A DNA stretch of 64,000 bases from Pomphorhynchus laevis. Lineage: Eukaryota; Acanthocephala; Palaeacanthocephala; Echinorhynchida; Pomphorhynchidae. The translations under genes were made by a program, and so were the position numbers. The notes beneath the pieces are model-generated. The model was given only the letters and a program-made list of their open reading frames with translations. It ran no database searches and was not told the DNA's origin. Within the stretch, counting starts at the first letter, position 1; every line of letters starts with the position of its first letter. Positions 23,280 to 34,494 of this stretch are shown piece after piece. The stretch spans positions 1 through 64,000 of the forward strand of contig WNNJ02003050.1 in the NCBI GenBank assembly GCA_012934845.2, written 5' to 3'.

Positions 23280-24790
23280 ATCAATCGTTTGCAAGCCACC
23301 CATTTAATTGTACTCGTCCAAGTCGTAAGACTTCATCAGTAATTCGCATAGACGATACTACCTTGATCCGAGCAGAGCATATCGATACAGTTTTGGATTT
23401 GCGAAATTCCATACCGCCACTTGACATTTCACCGTAAATTGATCCAGCAAGCATTGTAGGTCATCAGTATTGGAGGCCAACAAGACAACATCATTTGCAA
23501 ATAGAAAAAATATCACGATGGGACCAAACTGAAGACCAAACACTGACAAAACGGACCGTCTGGAAATTTTACCCAAGTAAACATAGAACAATAGTGGACA
23601 ATAGATAGCCCTGACGGATCCCAACACCTACAGAAAACAACTCAGAATTCCTGCCTAAAACACGAACACAACTCGTAGTTGGTTCGTAGAAAGAGGACAC
23701 AGTTACACAGAGTTAGCTTGAAACTTTGTAATCCTAAAGTACTTCTACAACCTATATTTTTGTACCCGGTCAAACGCATTCTAAATCCACAACACATATG
23801 TTAACTAGTTGAGCGTATTCTTAGGTGTGGTCGATAATAGTTGAAAGAGTGAAGAGCTGATCAGTAATTCCTCGACTGGAATGTAAGCTACATTGCTCCT
23901 CCCGCAACTGTACTCGACTATCAGTCGTATCCTTAGCTCAACGTTCCTGGCAAATAGCTTACCGGGTAGGCTAAGAAGAGTAATACCATATAATTTGAAC
24001 ATTCTTTTCGATTCCCTTTCTTATTGATCGCAATTACCATCCCAGTTTGATAATTATCAGAAACCTTTTCTGACTTCAGTGCTACGTTGAAGAGTTGTGT
24101 TATCCACTTCATACCTTCTACGTCAAGAGCCTTTATAATCTCAGATCGAATATCATCACCCCGGCAGAAATGCAATTACGATATTTGTGAACAACAGTAA
24201 TGACCTTTGTTAAGGTAATTGGATATACGATTAAGTTCAAGATTCTTCTTCCACAAGAGAAGGCACATAATCCATATTGAAGATACCTCTAAAATGCTCT
24301 TTCCAACGATTAAGTATGTCTTCAATATCGGTTAGCAGATGTCTATTATTGTCTAAAACAGTTTGAATAGATTTATGCTTTCCACTACGAAGGGCTTTGA
24401 TCGTTCTCCAGAAAATCTTAGGAGCTAACCGATAATCAAGTTCTCGACGCTCATCTAACTTCACCCAATTTGCTTTCTTTGACTTAACAATTGCTAGTGG
24501 TGCAGTTCTCTTTACATGTCTATACCTGTCTACAGCCTCCAGTGACCAATCCAACACGTTTGCCTTATAACCTACTTTATTCTGTTAAACGTAATTCTTA
24601 CTACTGTTGTTCATCAAGAAGTTCTGCCTCCACGGCAAAGACCTGCAGTCTTCAAACCACAGCTCTTCGAAGTCGCTTTGTTTAGAAGTTTTGATCATCG
24701 ACCATTCTTCTTCGATATTTTCCCTCTTCTCGCAAATAAGCAAAGTCCGCCCGGATATTATTATAACTAAAACGTAAACGAGCACAGCTC
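23280..24790 (-). mobile_element. RTE-clade LINE (BovB-like), degraded
   Basis: In order on the minus strand: LDYRLAPKIFWRTIKALRSG and LLTDIEDILNRWKEHF (24,557-24,237), RSEIIKALDVEGMKWITQLF and GMVIAINKKGNRKECSNY (24,175-23,933), YGITLLSLPGKLFARN (24,000-23,940), then FYVYLGKISRRSV, FGLQFGPIVIFFLFANDVVLLASN (23,627-23,358). These are the pre-RT and RT motifs of RTE/BovB elements, with the catalytic box altered to FANDV. Frames shift repeatedly. No endonuclease was seen. Confidence 0.85.
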
Positions 24791-25189
24791 ATATAGACAC
24801 CTTCACAAATTACAAATTAAAGAGAAAAATTGGGGAAAAGAAAACACCAAATTACAGTAAATCTTGAAATCAGTAATGATGAAGGCAAATGAAAAAGAAC
24901 AAAACACCCAAAGCTACGACTTTAGAGATTTCAATAACTACTTCGCCTATAATGCGCAAAGGAAAACTATTATTCTTAGTTCGGTTTTTCGGACAACAGT
25001 ATTTAAAGAATATATTTGGTTGAAGTCATATTTTTTGAGCAACAGACTCTTCGAACTTATCTTTCTTTAATCTTTTTAGCGTAATAAATTTATTTCTTGC
25101 ATCACGATGTGGCCTATTATCATCAGATAAACGGTATTAGTTGTAAAGATTCTTGCATTTTTAAGTTATTTCTTTAATTCATCGTCAAA

Positions 25190-25990
25190 CTAAGATTTAT
25201 AGCTTTTACTAGCGCGTGAGGTGCATAAAGGCGCATACCTATCAAGTAAAAAGAAAAGTGTATACTGAAAATGAGCGCAAGCACTCTCCAATCCCACTAA
25301 AAGGAGCAAAGCAAACAAGTGATCAAGATGACTAGAAATTTTATCATAATCGGATTTAAAACTGTTGAGACTCTTTTTGTTACAATTGAAAGTTGATAAG
25401 GTGAATGGAAATTTAATTAGAAACGTGCAGTGATTACTATTTCCTAACGCCACAATATATCGTATGTTTATATACTCAGTATTCGACAAACATAAGTCAA
25501 AAAGACTTCTTGATGTCCCCCTCAAACGAGTGCATTGATCCACATATTAAAAATAGTAATGTTCATTTATAAAGTCTAGTAGATCCTTAGATTCACAATC
25601 ACACCCAATTAACGTTGACCAATTAACGCAAGGCAGATTAAAATTGCCAAGCAAGATCAGGTTTTTATATTGTGAAAATCTCGCGATGTCACTCCGAAGA
25701 CGTTTCGTGGATGCCAAAGGACTTATGTATACCAACTCAATGATAAAGGAGTTATCGCTTCCAATACGGCACCATATAGACTGATAACCCACTTTTAAAT
25801 TATCACAATGTAGTACGGTTATAATTTAGCTTTCTATGGCGTACAGAATGACACTACCGCCTTGAACGTTGTTGCGATCACAATGACACAACGTATAACC
25901 AGGCATAGCTATTTCAATGGCACTGATCTTCAGATTAAGTCATGTTCCACTTAATGCTAAAATACTGGCCTTGGTCTCGTTTTGATATCA
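25190..25990 (-). mobile_element. CR1/Jockey-like LINE endonuclease fragment
   Basis: 25,792-25,547 encodes ELVYISPLAS and NLILLGNFNLPCVNWSTL, the catalytic GDFN-type region of a LINE AP endonuclease. 25,543-25,190 encodes the following segment (RSLFDLCLSN, LGNSNHCTFL, the S-D-H motif altered to SNH). The RT of the same class lies at 31.7-32.9 kb, but whether both come from one insertion is unknown. Confidence 0.75.
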
Positions 25991-25999
25991 ATTTTTTTA

Positions 26000-26660
26000 A
26001 TAAATTTAAAAAACTTTTTATCATAAAAATAATATAACGATAACATCGTGTATATTGATCATGGCGACCTAAAGTTTTGTACAACTATGAACAGTTAGTA
26101 TCTTATTATAACCTACAAGTTTGGCCTGTAATTGTTCATATTTATGAGACGACGTCAAAAATAAAATTTACTTTTCTAACTTTAATCTGCTTAAACACAT
26201 AATTTGGAAATATTGTATCGATTCCAACGATTACAAAATATAAAAATTACAACGATACGATGGATTCCAATTACAAAAAAAATCGAATATATAAAACATC
26301 ATTGAGTAATTGTACGCTATGGAGTCGTAAGATGCTCGACGGATTCTATCATGAAGTTTAATAATCTTATAACAATTGAAAGTGTGAAGAGGTTGTTAAA
26401 TCAGTTTATGAATCATTTATCTAACTAGTTACAATTTTAAACAGATATATATTTTTTTAAGATATTTATCGAAATCCTCAGTTAGAATTATCTTCTATTA
26501 TTCAGTTCGTTTATGTAATATCACATAATTAAAATCTCTTAAAGAGGATAAGCGGCTAATTTTAAAAGAAACGAAAAATAATAATAGATTATTTTACTAA
26601 AAATTACATGAAGTTAATAACATATTTAAACAGAAAAACAAACAAACAAAATACAATCGG
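26000..26660. other. Intergenic, nothing recognised
   Basis: AT-rich sequence with no exon, RNA gene or repeat that could be supported. Confidence 0.5.
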
Positions 26661-26699
26661 TGTCTAAGTTAATCTTTTCACAACAGTCTTCACACTTCG

Positions 26700-26800
26700 T
26701 CACGTTATCCAGTGGGATCAGGACCCACCAGCACACACCAACACGCCGCCTTTCGACTGAACCACTCAGGATCTCTCACCCAGCTGAGTATTCAATTGAT
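26700..26800 (-). mobile_element. tRNA-like SINE fragment
   Basis: Minus strand: a box-A-like TGGTTCAGTCG (26,754-26,764) and a box-B-like GGGTCCTGATCCC (26,713-26,725) at tRNA-like spacing. The intervening GC-rich sequence contrasts with the surroundings. Ends are not defined. Confidence 0.5.
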
Positions 26801-26899
26801 GCGTACTATGGTTGGTGGTCTAGATATGAGGAGTTTCATAAAACTTGGCTTTTGCACTGGGGGGACGTACTCTAGATAATATGACTAATACCGAGATTG

Positions 26900-29450
26900 C
26901 CCAGGTGCACCAGAGGTCCACTTGATCACTTTCTCTTGATGACATATGTTGATCCCGTTTCAGGGTCCATTTAACGCTCGTCAGGACACGTTTGAACTTA
27001 TTCAAGTCTAATTTATTCAAGTCTAATCCTAACAAACATTTAATCGTAATGGTAGTAGACCCCAGATATCTTACACATTGTGTAAAGATTGAAGGGAGTT
27101 GATTATTCAGAATGAAGATAAGATATTGCTAGTCTATTTGGTTTTTGTTGGTAGCAGGGATGCCAGGAAAGACGACAAAATGAAATTTTGATAAGTTGAG
27201 AATAAGATGGAATGAGGGTAACTGGTCTTTTAATCTTAGAAAAACGCCTGATGTATGAGATTACATATTCGCACCTGCGTCCATAATACAGGGTTGTGGT
27301 ATCTTCACGTATACCACTAGATGTTGATCATGAATAAAAGGTATAAATAGCACTATGGACGCAGAAGGATATAAGGATAAAATGGGCAGCCTTGAGGCAT
27401 AACTGCCATATGGCAAACTGACGTGCATCAGGATAATTCTCGTAAAAAATCGCTTAGTGTACATCATTATGTTCACAATGTTAACAATTCACGCAGGCAA
27501 CTTAAGGGACCGGAGAAAAGAGATAACAAAGGAATATAGTTGCGGTCGAATACAGCAGAAAAGTCAAGAAAGACAGCTAAATCAAGCTGATGACTTTTTC
27601 GACAAAACTGATGCACCGCACTGATCACTGAATAAACTTAGCAACCTTTCACAAACGTATTAAAACATGGTGGGATAAACTTCCGCCTACCTAGATGGTC
27701 GCGGATTCTTCGCGCAAGCGCTTTATCGTAGATGGATATGAGGGAGTATTGCATCGAAATGGTTCGCAGATCTTTAAAACAAGATACTGTCATTTTCTAT
27801 GGTAAAAAATAAAACGGCTAATATTGATACCTGCAACATCTGAGGTTGAGGCTAAAAGCCTTGCAATAGTGACGTTCTTTCTCCGACTGTCTGTCAAAAG
27901 CTAACCGCGAGTGGAGAACGGCTAACGGGTTTTGGAGGTACCCGGAAGTGGGACCCAAGAATTCAGAATATCTGTAACAGATAAGTCATTCATGATGTAA
28001 CTTTTAGGATGGATTGGTTAGGGAGATTAAGTGGTATCATAATTATGATGGGATAGTGACTCTTCCAAAATTATATCAAGACATATGCTACCAATCCAAC
28101 TCGATGCTCTCTTCTTCCAGCAGACAAACTTCTCCTTCTTTAATATATTCCAAAAAGAATAATGTGAATGATTAAAGCGAGCAATTAGCTCCCTATCCCT
28201 ACTCAGTTGAAGTCTATATCTAGAGCGGCAGTATTTTTTGAGAGGGTCTGTCTGAGGGAAATACAGATATTGGAAAGATGTAAAATTTTAACAAGGACAT
28301 TGAGTTTTGATGGAGTGGGATTGAATATAGACCTTTATAGGTAGTCGAAAGAATGGCGGTAGCTTGTGAATATAGATAGGAAATTAATCGGGTCCGACTC
28401 GCATTACCTACAACAGGGAAGAGTTGAATAGCTGCCTGGAAGAAGGTCAATCTGATTGGATAAAAGTGGAATCTCCTTCTCAGCAGCGTATCTTCGTTAA
28501 ACTGCCAACGGAGTAGGTCGTGTAAGGTGATCAGTTGTTGGCGCGACTGCTTAATACAGATAGGTTCTAACAGCCGCTACTCATTTAGCAGTAGTAAGTC
28601 GAGGAGAGAAATTGTTGAAGTGCAATGAAAGGAAGGGGACGGTGCTTTGTGAGTAATATATACGGTCCTGGCTCTGCGGAGTGTTGCATTAATCCAACGA
28701 CCAGTTCTATCGTTGAAGTCACCAAGTAACATGTCATAACCACTACCTAATATCATATCCACGAGGTCAGTTTTCGTGAACCTGCCCTGGCCAAATATAA
28801 ATATTGGCTATGCTGATGTGTTCACCATTCTTCCACAGTGTTATCGCTAAACAAAATATGGTTGGACAAGAATAGTTCAGTAGTAGGGATGATCTTAAGT
28901 GTCTATTAACTAAAGTTAGAAAACCTTGAGATGATGAGGAGTGAGGAGGGGTTATATACGTAGTAAAGTGGGCAGTTATGTGCTTTGGAATAAATCTAGT
29001 AATATCTTGGGGATACTGAATCAATCTAGTCTTCTGAATGACTATGAAATCTGCATCGCGATAAGTTAAAAGACTAAGAGCAGAAACACCTCCCTATTTC
29101 TATTGAACAATATTCAGAGAAAACGGATATTGACCACTTCCCATTGCATTAATGTCAACTGGATGGGCAAGCAACCCCATAATGGAACTAGAGGTGGAGG
29201 GTTCCTCTTCCCACATCCAGTCTCAGCAGAGGTATCGTTTATCCCATACTTTACGGTATAGGCAAAATCATCATCTCAATTGATCTCAGCCTTGTTGTCA
29301 ATCGACCATTTTTGACCTTTTTAGAGAGTTTAAGAGAAAGTTGATTGAAAGCCCTTCGTACGTTTGATTGATGAGAAGGTGAAGGGGATCACCAGGGCTT
29401 CCTACAACTAGGTGATCAGCCCCTTTATCTACTTAATGTTCTCATTGCTT
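26900..29450 (-). mobile_element. LINE with AP endonuclease and RT remnants
   Basis: On the minus strand, 28,762-28,577 encodes GYDMLLGDFNDRTGRW, the endonuclease active-site region. 29,024-28,767 encodes the segment before it (GEHISIANIYI). Near 27,600-27,530 the RT motif A reads DLAVFLDFSAVFDR. Composition is less AT-rich than the flanks. Many frame breaks are present. The clade is uncertain; the GDFNDR-type endonuclease wording suggests an I/R1-type element rather than CR1. Confidence 0.7.
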
Positions 29451-29568
29451 TTAATTTATTTAAAAGCAATACTATAACAAATGAGCAGACCGATAAAACC
29501 CAGTTTCAAGCAAGCTTCGAGGAAATATGTTTCTAAATAGTTGATAATGATCAATTATTAATAACAAA

Positions 29569-29709
29569 TTATTGGAGCTGGATCAAAAAAGAGGACATTT
29601 TTCATTGATATTTCGCTAACTTCAGAAAATAAGTAATTTTCTGAAGATGTTAACAGAAGTTAGCGAAATATCAAAAAATTTCCTCTTTTCTTTGATCCAG
29701 ATCCAATAA
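29569..29709. repeat. Foldback MITE
   Basis: Near-perfect palindrome of about 140 bp. The ends are TTATTGGAGCTGGATCAAA and its counterpart TTTGATCCAGATCCAATAA; the inner arms are ATATTTCGCTAACTTC and its complement. It has no coding capacity. Related pieces lie at 6.5 kb and, less clearly, at 43.1 kb. Confidence 0.8.
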
Positions 29710-29839
29710 TAATGTTTCTATTAAAAACAAAAGAATAGGAATTATCAATATTTGTTTAAACTTCATGATTATTAGTTACATGTAAAATTTAAAGTTACAT
29801 TTAATGTAACATTTAAGATTAAACCTTCAAATAAATTTA

Positions 29840-30130
29840 AATAAAGTACCTATTTTGATACAATGGATTACAAAAACGGGTAATTTGTGATCGACCAGAA
29901 CTTTGTAATACATTCATCCTTATCAATATCCAAAAATGAATTATATTTATCATTACAGATTTCTCTGAATAAGTTAATAGCGGTTTGTTTAATAAAACAA
30001 GTAAATTAATACAAAGGACAACCCTGATTAAGGCCGACGACTATTGGAAATGATTCATACTTCCTACTAAGAACATGAACACCACTCATACTTTGTTCAT
30101 ACAGAGAAATTGGGAGATATGTAATGATAT
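29840..30130 (-). mobile_element. LINE RT fragment
   Basis: Minus-strand translation near 30,045-30,005 reads PIVVGLNQGCPL, matching the GLRQGCPLSP motif B of LINE reverse transcriptases. Too short and degraded for a family call. Confidence 0.5.
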
Positions 30131-31080
30131 TTTTTCTTTAAAATCTCTTAATTATTATTTTTTATATCTTTCTCCTGGCATGTACAAAGAAGATCGGGAT
30201 CGTTTTCAATCGGACTTTAACTGTACGAAAGTATTGATGTTTAAAGACAGAAACAACGAACCCTCTAACGCCACCCTTATTTTTTCAACTAATAAGTTCA
30301 TGTCTATATGTCGGGCGACCTGTATCTATATATTCGGCTGTATTTGAGTGAGAACAATGAATACCATTTATATTAACCGACTCGGCGAGGCAGATGATAC
30401 GGATGGCATGCATACGGTATTTATAAAGACAGGATCGTATTTAGAAAGACAGGTGCTCTAACATCGACAAGTCACAACGCTATTAGCTAAAATATTATCC
30501 TGGTAAGAGCGGCATAAAAGACGAAAACTTTTAACGTAACAATTCTTTGAAATTGATGTTGTTAATTTGGATATTGATTATTTTATTAATTGAGAAGAAT
30601 TATATACTCAGTGTTGGAATAATAGATAAAAATTAAACTTAGAAGAAAATTAAACGAGATAATATTTTCCTGTTTTAATATAACAAAATTATTAATTAGT
30701 GAAACTATCGATAAATATAACTTGATTTTCACATAATTACTTGTGAATTAAAACGGTTAAAATCATGTACCCATTGAATGACGTGTACAAGGAATTGGCA
30801 TAAAAAATATAATTAATAATAAACAACTTTAAATTAATTATTTTATAAGACATTTTGACGTATTATAGTTATCTAAATATAAATGTTATGTTAATGTGAA
30901 TTAATGTCTATTAATTATTGTTTTTATTTAATTATTTTAAAAAGGCATTTTTAAAACATTTTTTGTCGAACTCCTCTATGGCTGGTCCCAAGCCCGTACT
31001 GAGAAAGGTGGAGGGTTGGCGATAGCCTTCGTGACAAGCCAGTCGTAAAATGCAAAATAAGAAATAAGAACAAATTAAAA
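30131..31080. other. Intergenic with one GC-richer patch
   Basis: Mostly AT-rich with no gene. The patch at about 30,965-31,055 (GGCTGGTCCCAAGCCCG, AAGGTGGAGGGTTGGCG) reads like the end of an unknown retroelement, but this could not be confirmed. Confidence 0.4.
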
Positions 31081-31084
31081 TAAG

Positions 31085-31640
31085 AAATAGAGGTCATCAG
31101 GAGGAACTACTATGTTATAAGGTTTCGGCCAATATTCCTTGACACGACATAGCAGTGGGGCCAAATACATGCTAATGATGTATTTCCTCTGGTGAAATTT
31201 GATTATCTAGCGTATCTTATTCTGATACAAAGTATATTATATATTATCTATCCATAAAACGTTTTTGCTTAATATGTTTTGATTTATAAATTGTAAGTTT
31301 AATATTTTAATATTTTTTGTTGATTTATTAAGGAATAGAGGTTGTTATTAATGTATTATATTTAATGTTATATTGTACGCATGAATGCTCATGCAAAAAT
31401 ATGTTTCTTGTAAATTTAAATATGTCATCTTTACGATATAAATTAATAGTAGTTTTAGTTAATGTTAATTTAATGTTCATATCAATATATACACCTTCTT
31501 TATCATTTATATTGATTTTGTTAAGAATGAGGCTTCTGGATAAATTTGTTCGTTTATTGAATAAACATTATTAGAATTAAATACACATATATCATCAATA
31601 TATCGAAACATATATTTCATATATTTATATTATTATTCTT
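31085..31640 (-). mobile_element. Penelope-like element, 3' fragment
   Basis: A second copy of the 16.3-18.3 kb element in the same orientation. It keeps the RT catalytic box (YIDDICVFNSNN) at the right end, part of the thumb coding region, the 3' UTR and the three-way-junction block. The rest of the coding region is absent. Fossil. Confidence 0.8.
31101..31189 (-). ncRNA. Three-way-junction RNA element (Penelope 3' tail)
   Basis: Minus strand: GAGGAA/TTCCTC outer helix, AAATACAT/ATGTATTT hairpin, CTGCTATG/CATAGTAG third arm. The arm keeps pairing through a G-U where other copies have G-C, which hints that the helix is maintained. Confidence 0.5.
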
Positions 31641-31689
31641 ACAAGGCTTAGTCATAAGGCTATTTTGCCTGATCACAGTTTTAAAAAAT

Positions 31690-32960
31690 AAGAAACGAAG
31701 AAAAATAAGTCAACAAGAAAAAAACAAATCACTGCAAATATGTCTTTAACTCGTTTCTCGTCTTCTTGATGAACCATGTCTTTAATAATTTTTTGAACAA
31801 ATGCAGACTCCGGCCTGAAGCAATTTCCTCACACAGAGAATTCCACATATTAAGTACCCTGTGCGACAGTCTCCAACATTTTGGATACCTACCATGCCTT
31901 GTTTTATAGACAGTTTTGCTGTGACCTCTCAAAATCGGTGAACGTAATGTGATCGAACCACTCGGATAAGCGTCCAACCGGTGTACAAGCGCATACATTT
32001 CTATCAAGTCAAGAAACAAAAATCGTGATGACATCAGTTGAATTCTTAGCAAATCTAATCGAGATGCGTAATCCACTCTCGCATTCGAACATAAACGAGA
32101 ACCTCGCCTTAGGACTGACTCAATATCTGTCCTTTCTTGTTTGGTGACCGGGAAAGAAGCCTGAATTGCATACTCTAAATGCGGACGAATCAACGTTTTA
32201 AACAAATTTCTAAAGACATTAGTTGTAATCTTAAGGAATGATTTCTTTACAATATATAGTGCACGAGTAGCGCTTTTTTTGTTCTTTCACTTTTTAAGTT
32301 TAGTTTTTAATGATGCCTGTACGATAATTCCTAAATCCCTATGATGTAATACTTCAGTTAGAAGAACATCGCCGATATGATATGTAAAATTACTGGATTT
32401 TTACCCATTCTCATAAGTATACACTTATCAACGTTAAGATGTAATCCAGTAGAGCGGCACCAATCATGAACTCGATCCAAGTCTGCCTGTAAAGAATTAC
32501 AGTCATCAATATCTCGTATAGCAGTCCAAATTTTAAGATCATCAGTGAATGCCAAGTGAGTGTTCTTGATACGTAAGAGTAAATTATTAAGGAACGTGAT
32601 GAATAATAGAGGACCTAGTGCCGAACCCTGAGGGACACCTGTCGACATACTTCTTTCTGTAGATAAAGATTCACCAACTCTTACCTTAAACGTACGCAAT
32701 GAAAGAAAATTTTCAATCAAAGAGCAGATTACAAGAGGGACGCCGTAGTGAATTAAGAGTGACACAATACCTTTATGTGGAACACGATCAAAGGTTTTCG
32801 AAAAATCTAGAAATACGACGTCGAGACAAAGTCCTGAGCTTAGTATTTCCATCCAACTCTCTCGCGCGGTAAGCAAGTTAGATAGACATGAACGGCCTTG
32901 TCTGAATCCGTGTTGAGAATCAGTAAGAATGCTGTTAAAGTTTAGATGCTCGAGTAGCCT
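31690..32960 (-). mobile_element. CR1/Jockey-like LINE: RT and C-terminal domain
   Basis: 32,876-32,358 (minus) encodes RT motifs LCLDVVFLDFSKTFDRVPHKG (A), TGVPQGSALGPLLFITFLNN (B) and LAFTDDLKIW (C, with F-T-D-D in place of F-A-D-D). 32,205-31,729 encodes the C-terminal region (FKTLIRPHLEYAIQA, LEMYALVHRLD-like, RVLNMWNSLCEEI). This layout resembles CR1-like elements abundant in trematodes. The two parts are separated by frame breaks. Confidence 0.85.
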
Positions 32961-33380
32961 TTTGGCAATAACTCGTTCTAGTAATTTAGAGAGAACACTG
33001 GAATATGCAGGGTACTTTCATAATGTTCTAATGTGCATAATGCAGTATATTTTAAGTTTATATATACATATAAACTTAAAAGAGGAGGTGTTTATGCCTC
33101 CTCGTCATGAGGAGGCATAAACACCAGTCAGCATTCTATATATCTTTATCAGACCAAGATATAGAACCCAATTACTCTCGCAATATTCAAAGTTATTACG
33201 TTCCTAATTTGAAAACAAAGTAATTAATAAATCACTTTATTTTCCTCACTAGGAGGCTTAAACACCAGGCAGCATTCTATATATCCTCATCAGACCAAGA
33301 TATGGAATCGAATTATTCTCGCAATATTCAAAGTCGCTACGTATGCCCAGTCATCCTATGTGTGACGACAAACTTCAACA

Positions 33381-33422
33381 ACGGTATACGCGTTTCGCTC
33401 TAACAGAGCTCATCAGTATCGT
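33381..33422 (-). ncRNA. Hammerhead ribozyme, minimal type I
   Basis: Minus strand: ACGATA (stem I), CTGATGA, stem II GCTC-TGTTA-GAGC, GAAA, then CGCGTA and TACCGT (stem I partner, one C-A mismatch). Stem III is reduced to the self-complementary ACGCGT, so a dimer is probably needed for cutting, as in other minimal hammerheads of retrozymes and satellite DNAs. All core residues are conserved; the triplet is GTA. Confidence 0.8.
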
Positions 33423-33847
33423 GACTTTAATAATCATCTATAGGCACCTTAACACACTCTTAAACAATGTTTTATGCTCAAAAAACAGAACTACCCTTAA
33501 TCTGAATCATCAGAGGAAATTTAGCATAAGCTCTGTGCATGGCAGTGCGTATTGCGGTTTAACCATGCATCAGGCACTAAATTCCTTTTAATAGAAATGC
33601 TGTTTTACAGGGACACTTTAAAGTGTACAAATATATAAAATATAATCTGTTGTTACACCTGCCCTGGGACACACAATGGTGTACTCAAAAATAAATCACA
33701 ATGATTTCCTCATTAGGAAACATAAACACCATGCAGCATTCTTCTAAATATCATCATCAGACTAAGAAATAGAACCGAATTATTCTCGCAATATTCAAAG
33801 TCGCTACGTATGCCTAGTCATCTTATGTACGACGGCAAACTTTAACA

Positions 33848-33889
33848 ACGATAGACGCGTTTCGCTAAAACGGAGCTCACCAATACCGT
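33848..33889 (-). ncRNA. Hammerhead ribozyme, degenerate copy
   Basis: Next unit of the array. Stem I TATCGT/ACGGTA and the triplet GTC are well kept and ACGCGT and GAAA are intact. The CTGATGA box reads TTGGTGA, so this copy is predicted inactive. Confidence 0.7.
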
Positions 33890-34234
33890 GACTTTAATAA
33901 GCATCCATATGCACCTTAACACGCTTAAGCAATGTCTAAAGCTCGAAAAACAGAACTTCCCTCAATCTGAATCATCAAAGGGAATTTAGCATAAGCTCTG
34001 TGCATGGCAGTGCGTATTGCAGTTTAACCATGCATCATGCACTAAATTCCTTTTAATAGAAATTCTTTTTACATGGACACTTTAAAGTGTACCAGTATAT
34101 AAAATGATTATTACTAATTATTTTTGGATATGCATTTTCTGTGCATGGCAGTGCGTATTGTGGTTTACCATGCATCAGTCACTTAATTCTTTTTAACTAC
34201 GTATATAAATTGTCTTGATATAAGTAATTACAAT

Positions 34235-34264
34235 CTGAAGAAGCTTTTAAAATAGCGAAACGTC
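34235..34264 (+). ncRNA. Hammerhead-like core, degenerate
   Basis: CTGAAGA, AGCTTTTAAAATAGC, GAAA, CGTC occur in the right order with GCT/AGC as stem II, but stem I is not convincing. A sister sequence lies at 58,045. Confidence 0.4.
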
Positions 34265-34494
34265 ATACAATTAAACAAATTGTTGGTTGCATATTTCCAA
34301 GTAGACTTTATTGCGTATATATAAAATATAACAGCATTTCTATTAAAAAGAATTTAGTGCCTAATGCATGGTTAAGCCTGATATGTTTGGTTAACTTGTC
34401 GGAATATTAAAAATATTGAGTTTATTTCCTATTAAATGTAATTAAACAGTAAAATACTATCGTTTATCACTTTTTGTGTTTTAATTTTCGATAG

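Larger units (their letters stand above)
33098..34110 (-). repeat. Tandem hammerhead-bearing repeat (retrozyme-like), unit about 460 bp
   Basis: Three head-to-tail starts of the same unit: at 33,098 (truncated, about 150 bp), 33,245 and 33,706. The units share ..CACCAGGCAGCATTCTATA, TATTCTCGCAATATTCAAAG, TCGCTACGTATGCC, a minus-strand hammerhead, and AGCATAAGCTCTGTGCATGG, then TTAACCATGCATCA. A partial block recurs at 34,130-34,190 and an inverted one at 34,330-34,380. A further copy lies at 57.8-58.0 kb. No coding frame was seen. Tandem units with one hammerhead each are the layout expected of retrozymes or hammerhead satellites. Confidence 0.8.

Noticed and set aside
23100-23330. Possible gene between FIS1 and the RTE element
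   Set aside because: Two diverged blocks (ATTACTTGAACTATTCTAAGT- and TTTAATTGTACTCGTCCAAG-type) look like a partial internal duplication of the RTE end rather than exons.
27580-27620. GCTGATGACTTTTTCGAC as another hammerhead
   Set aside because: It lies within LINE reverse-transcriptase coding sequence and has no stem I or stem III partner.
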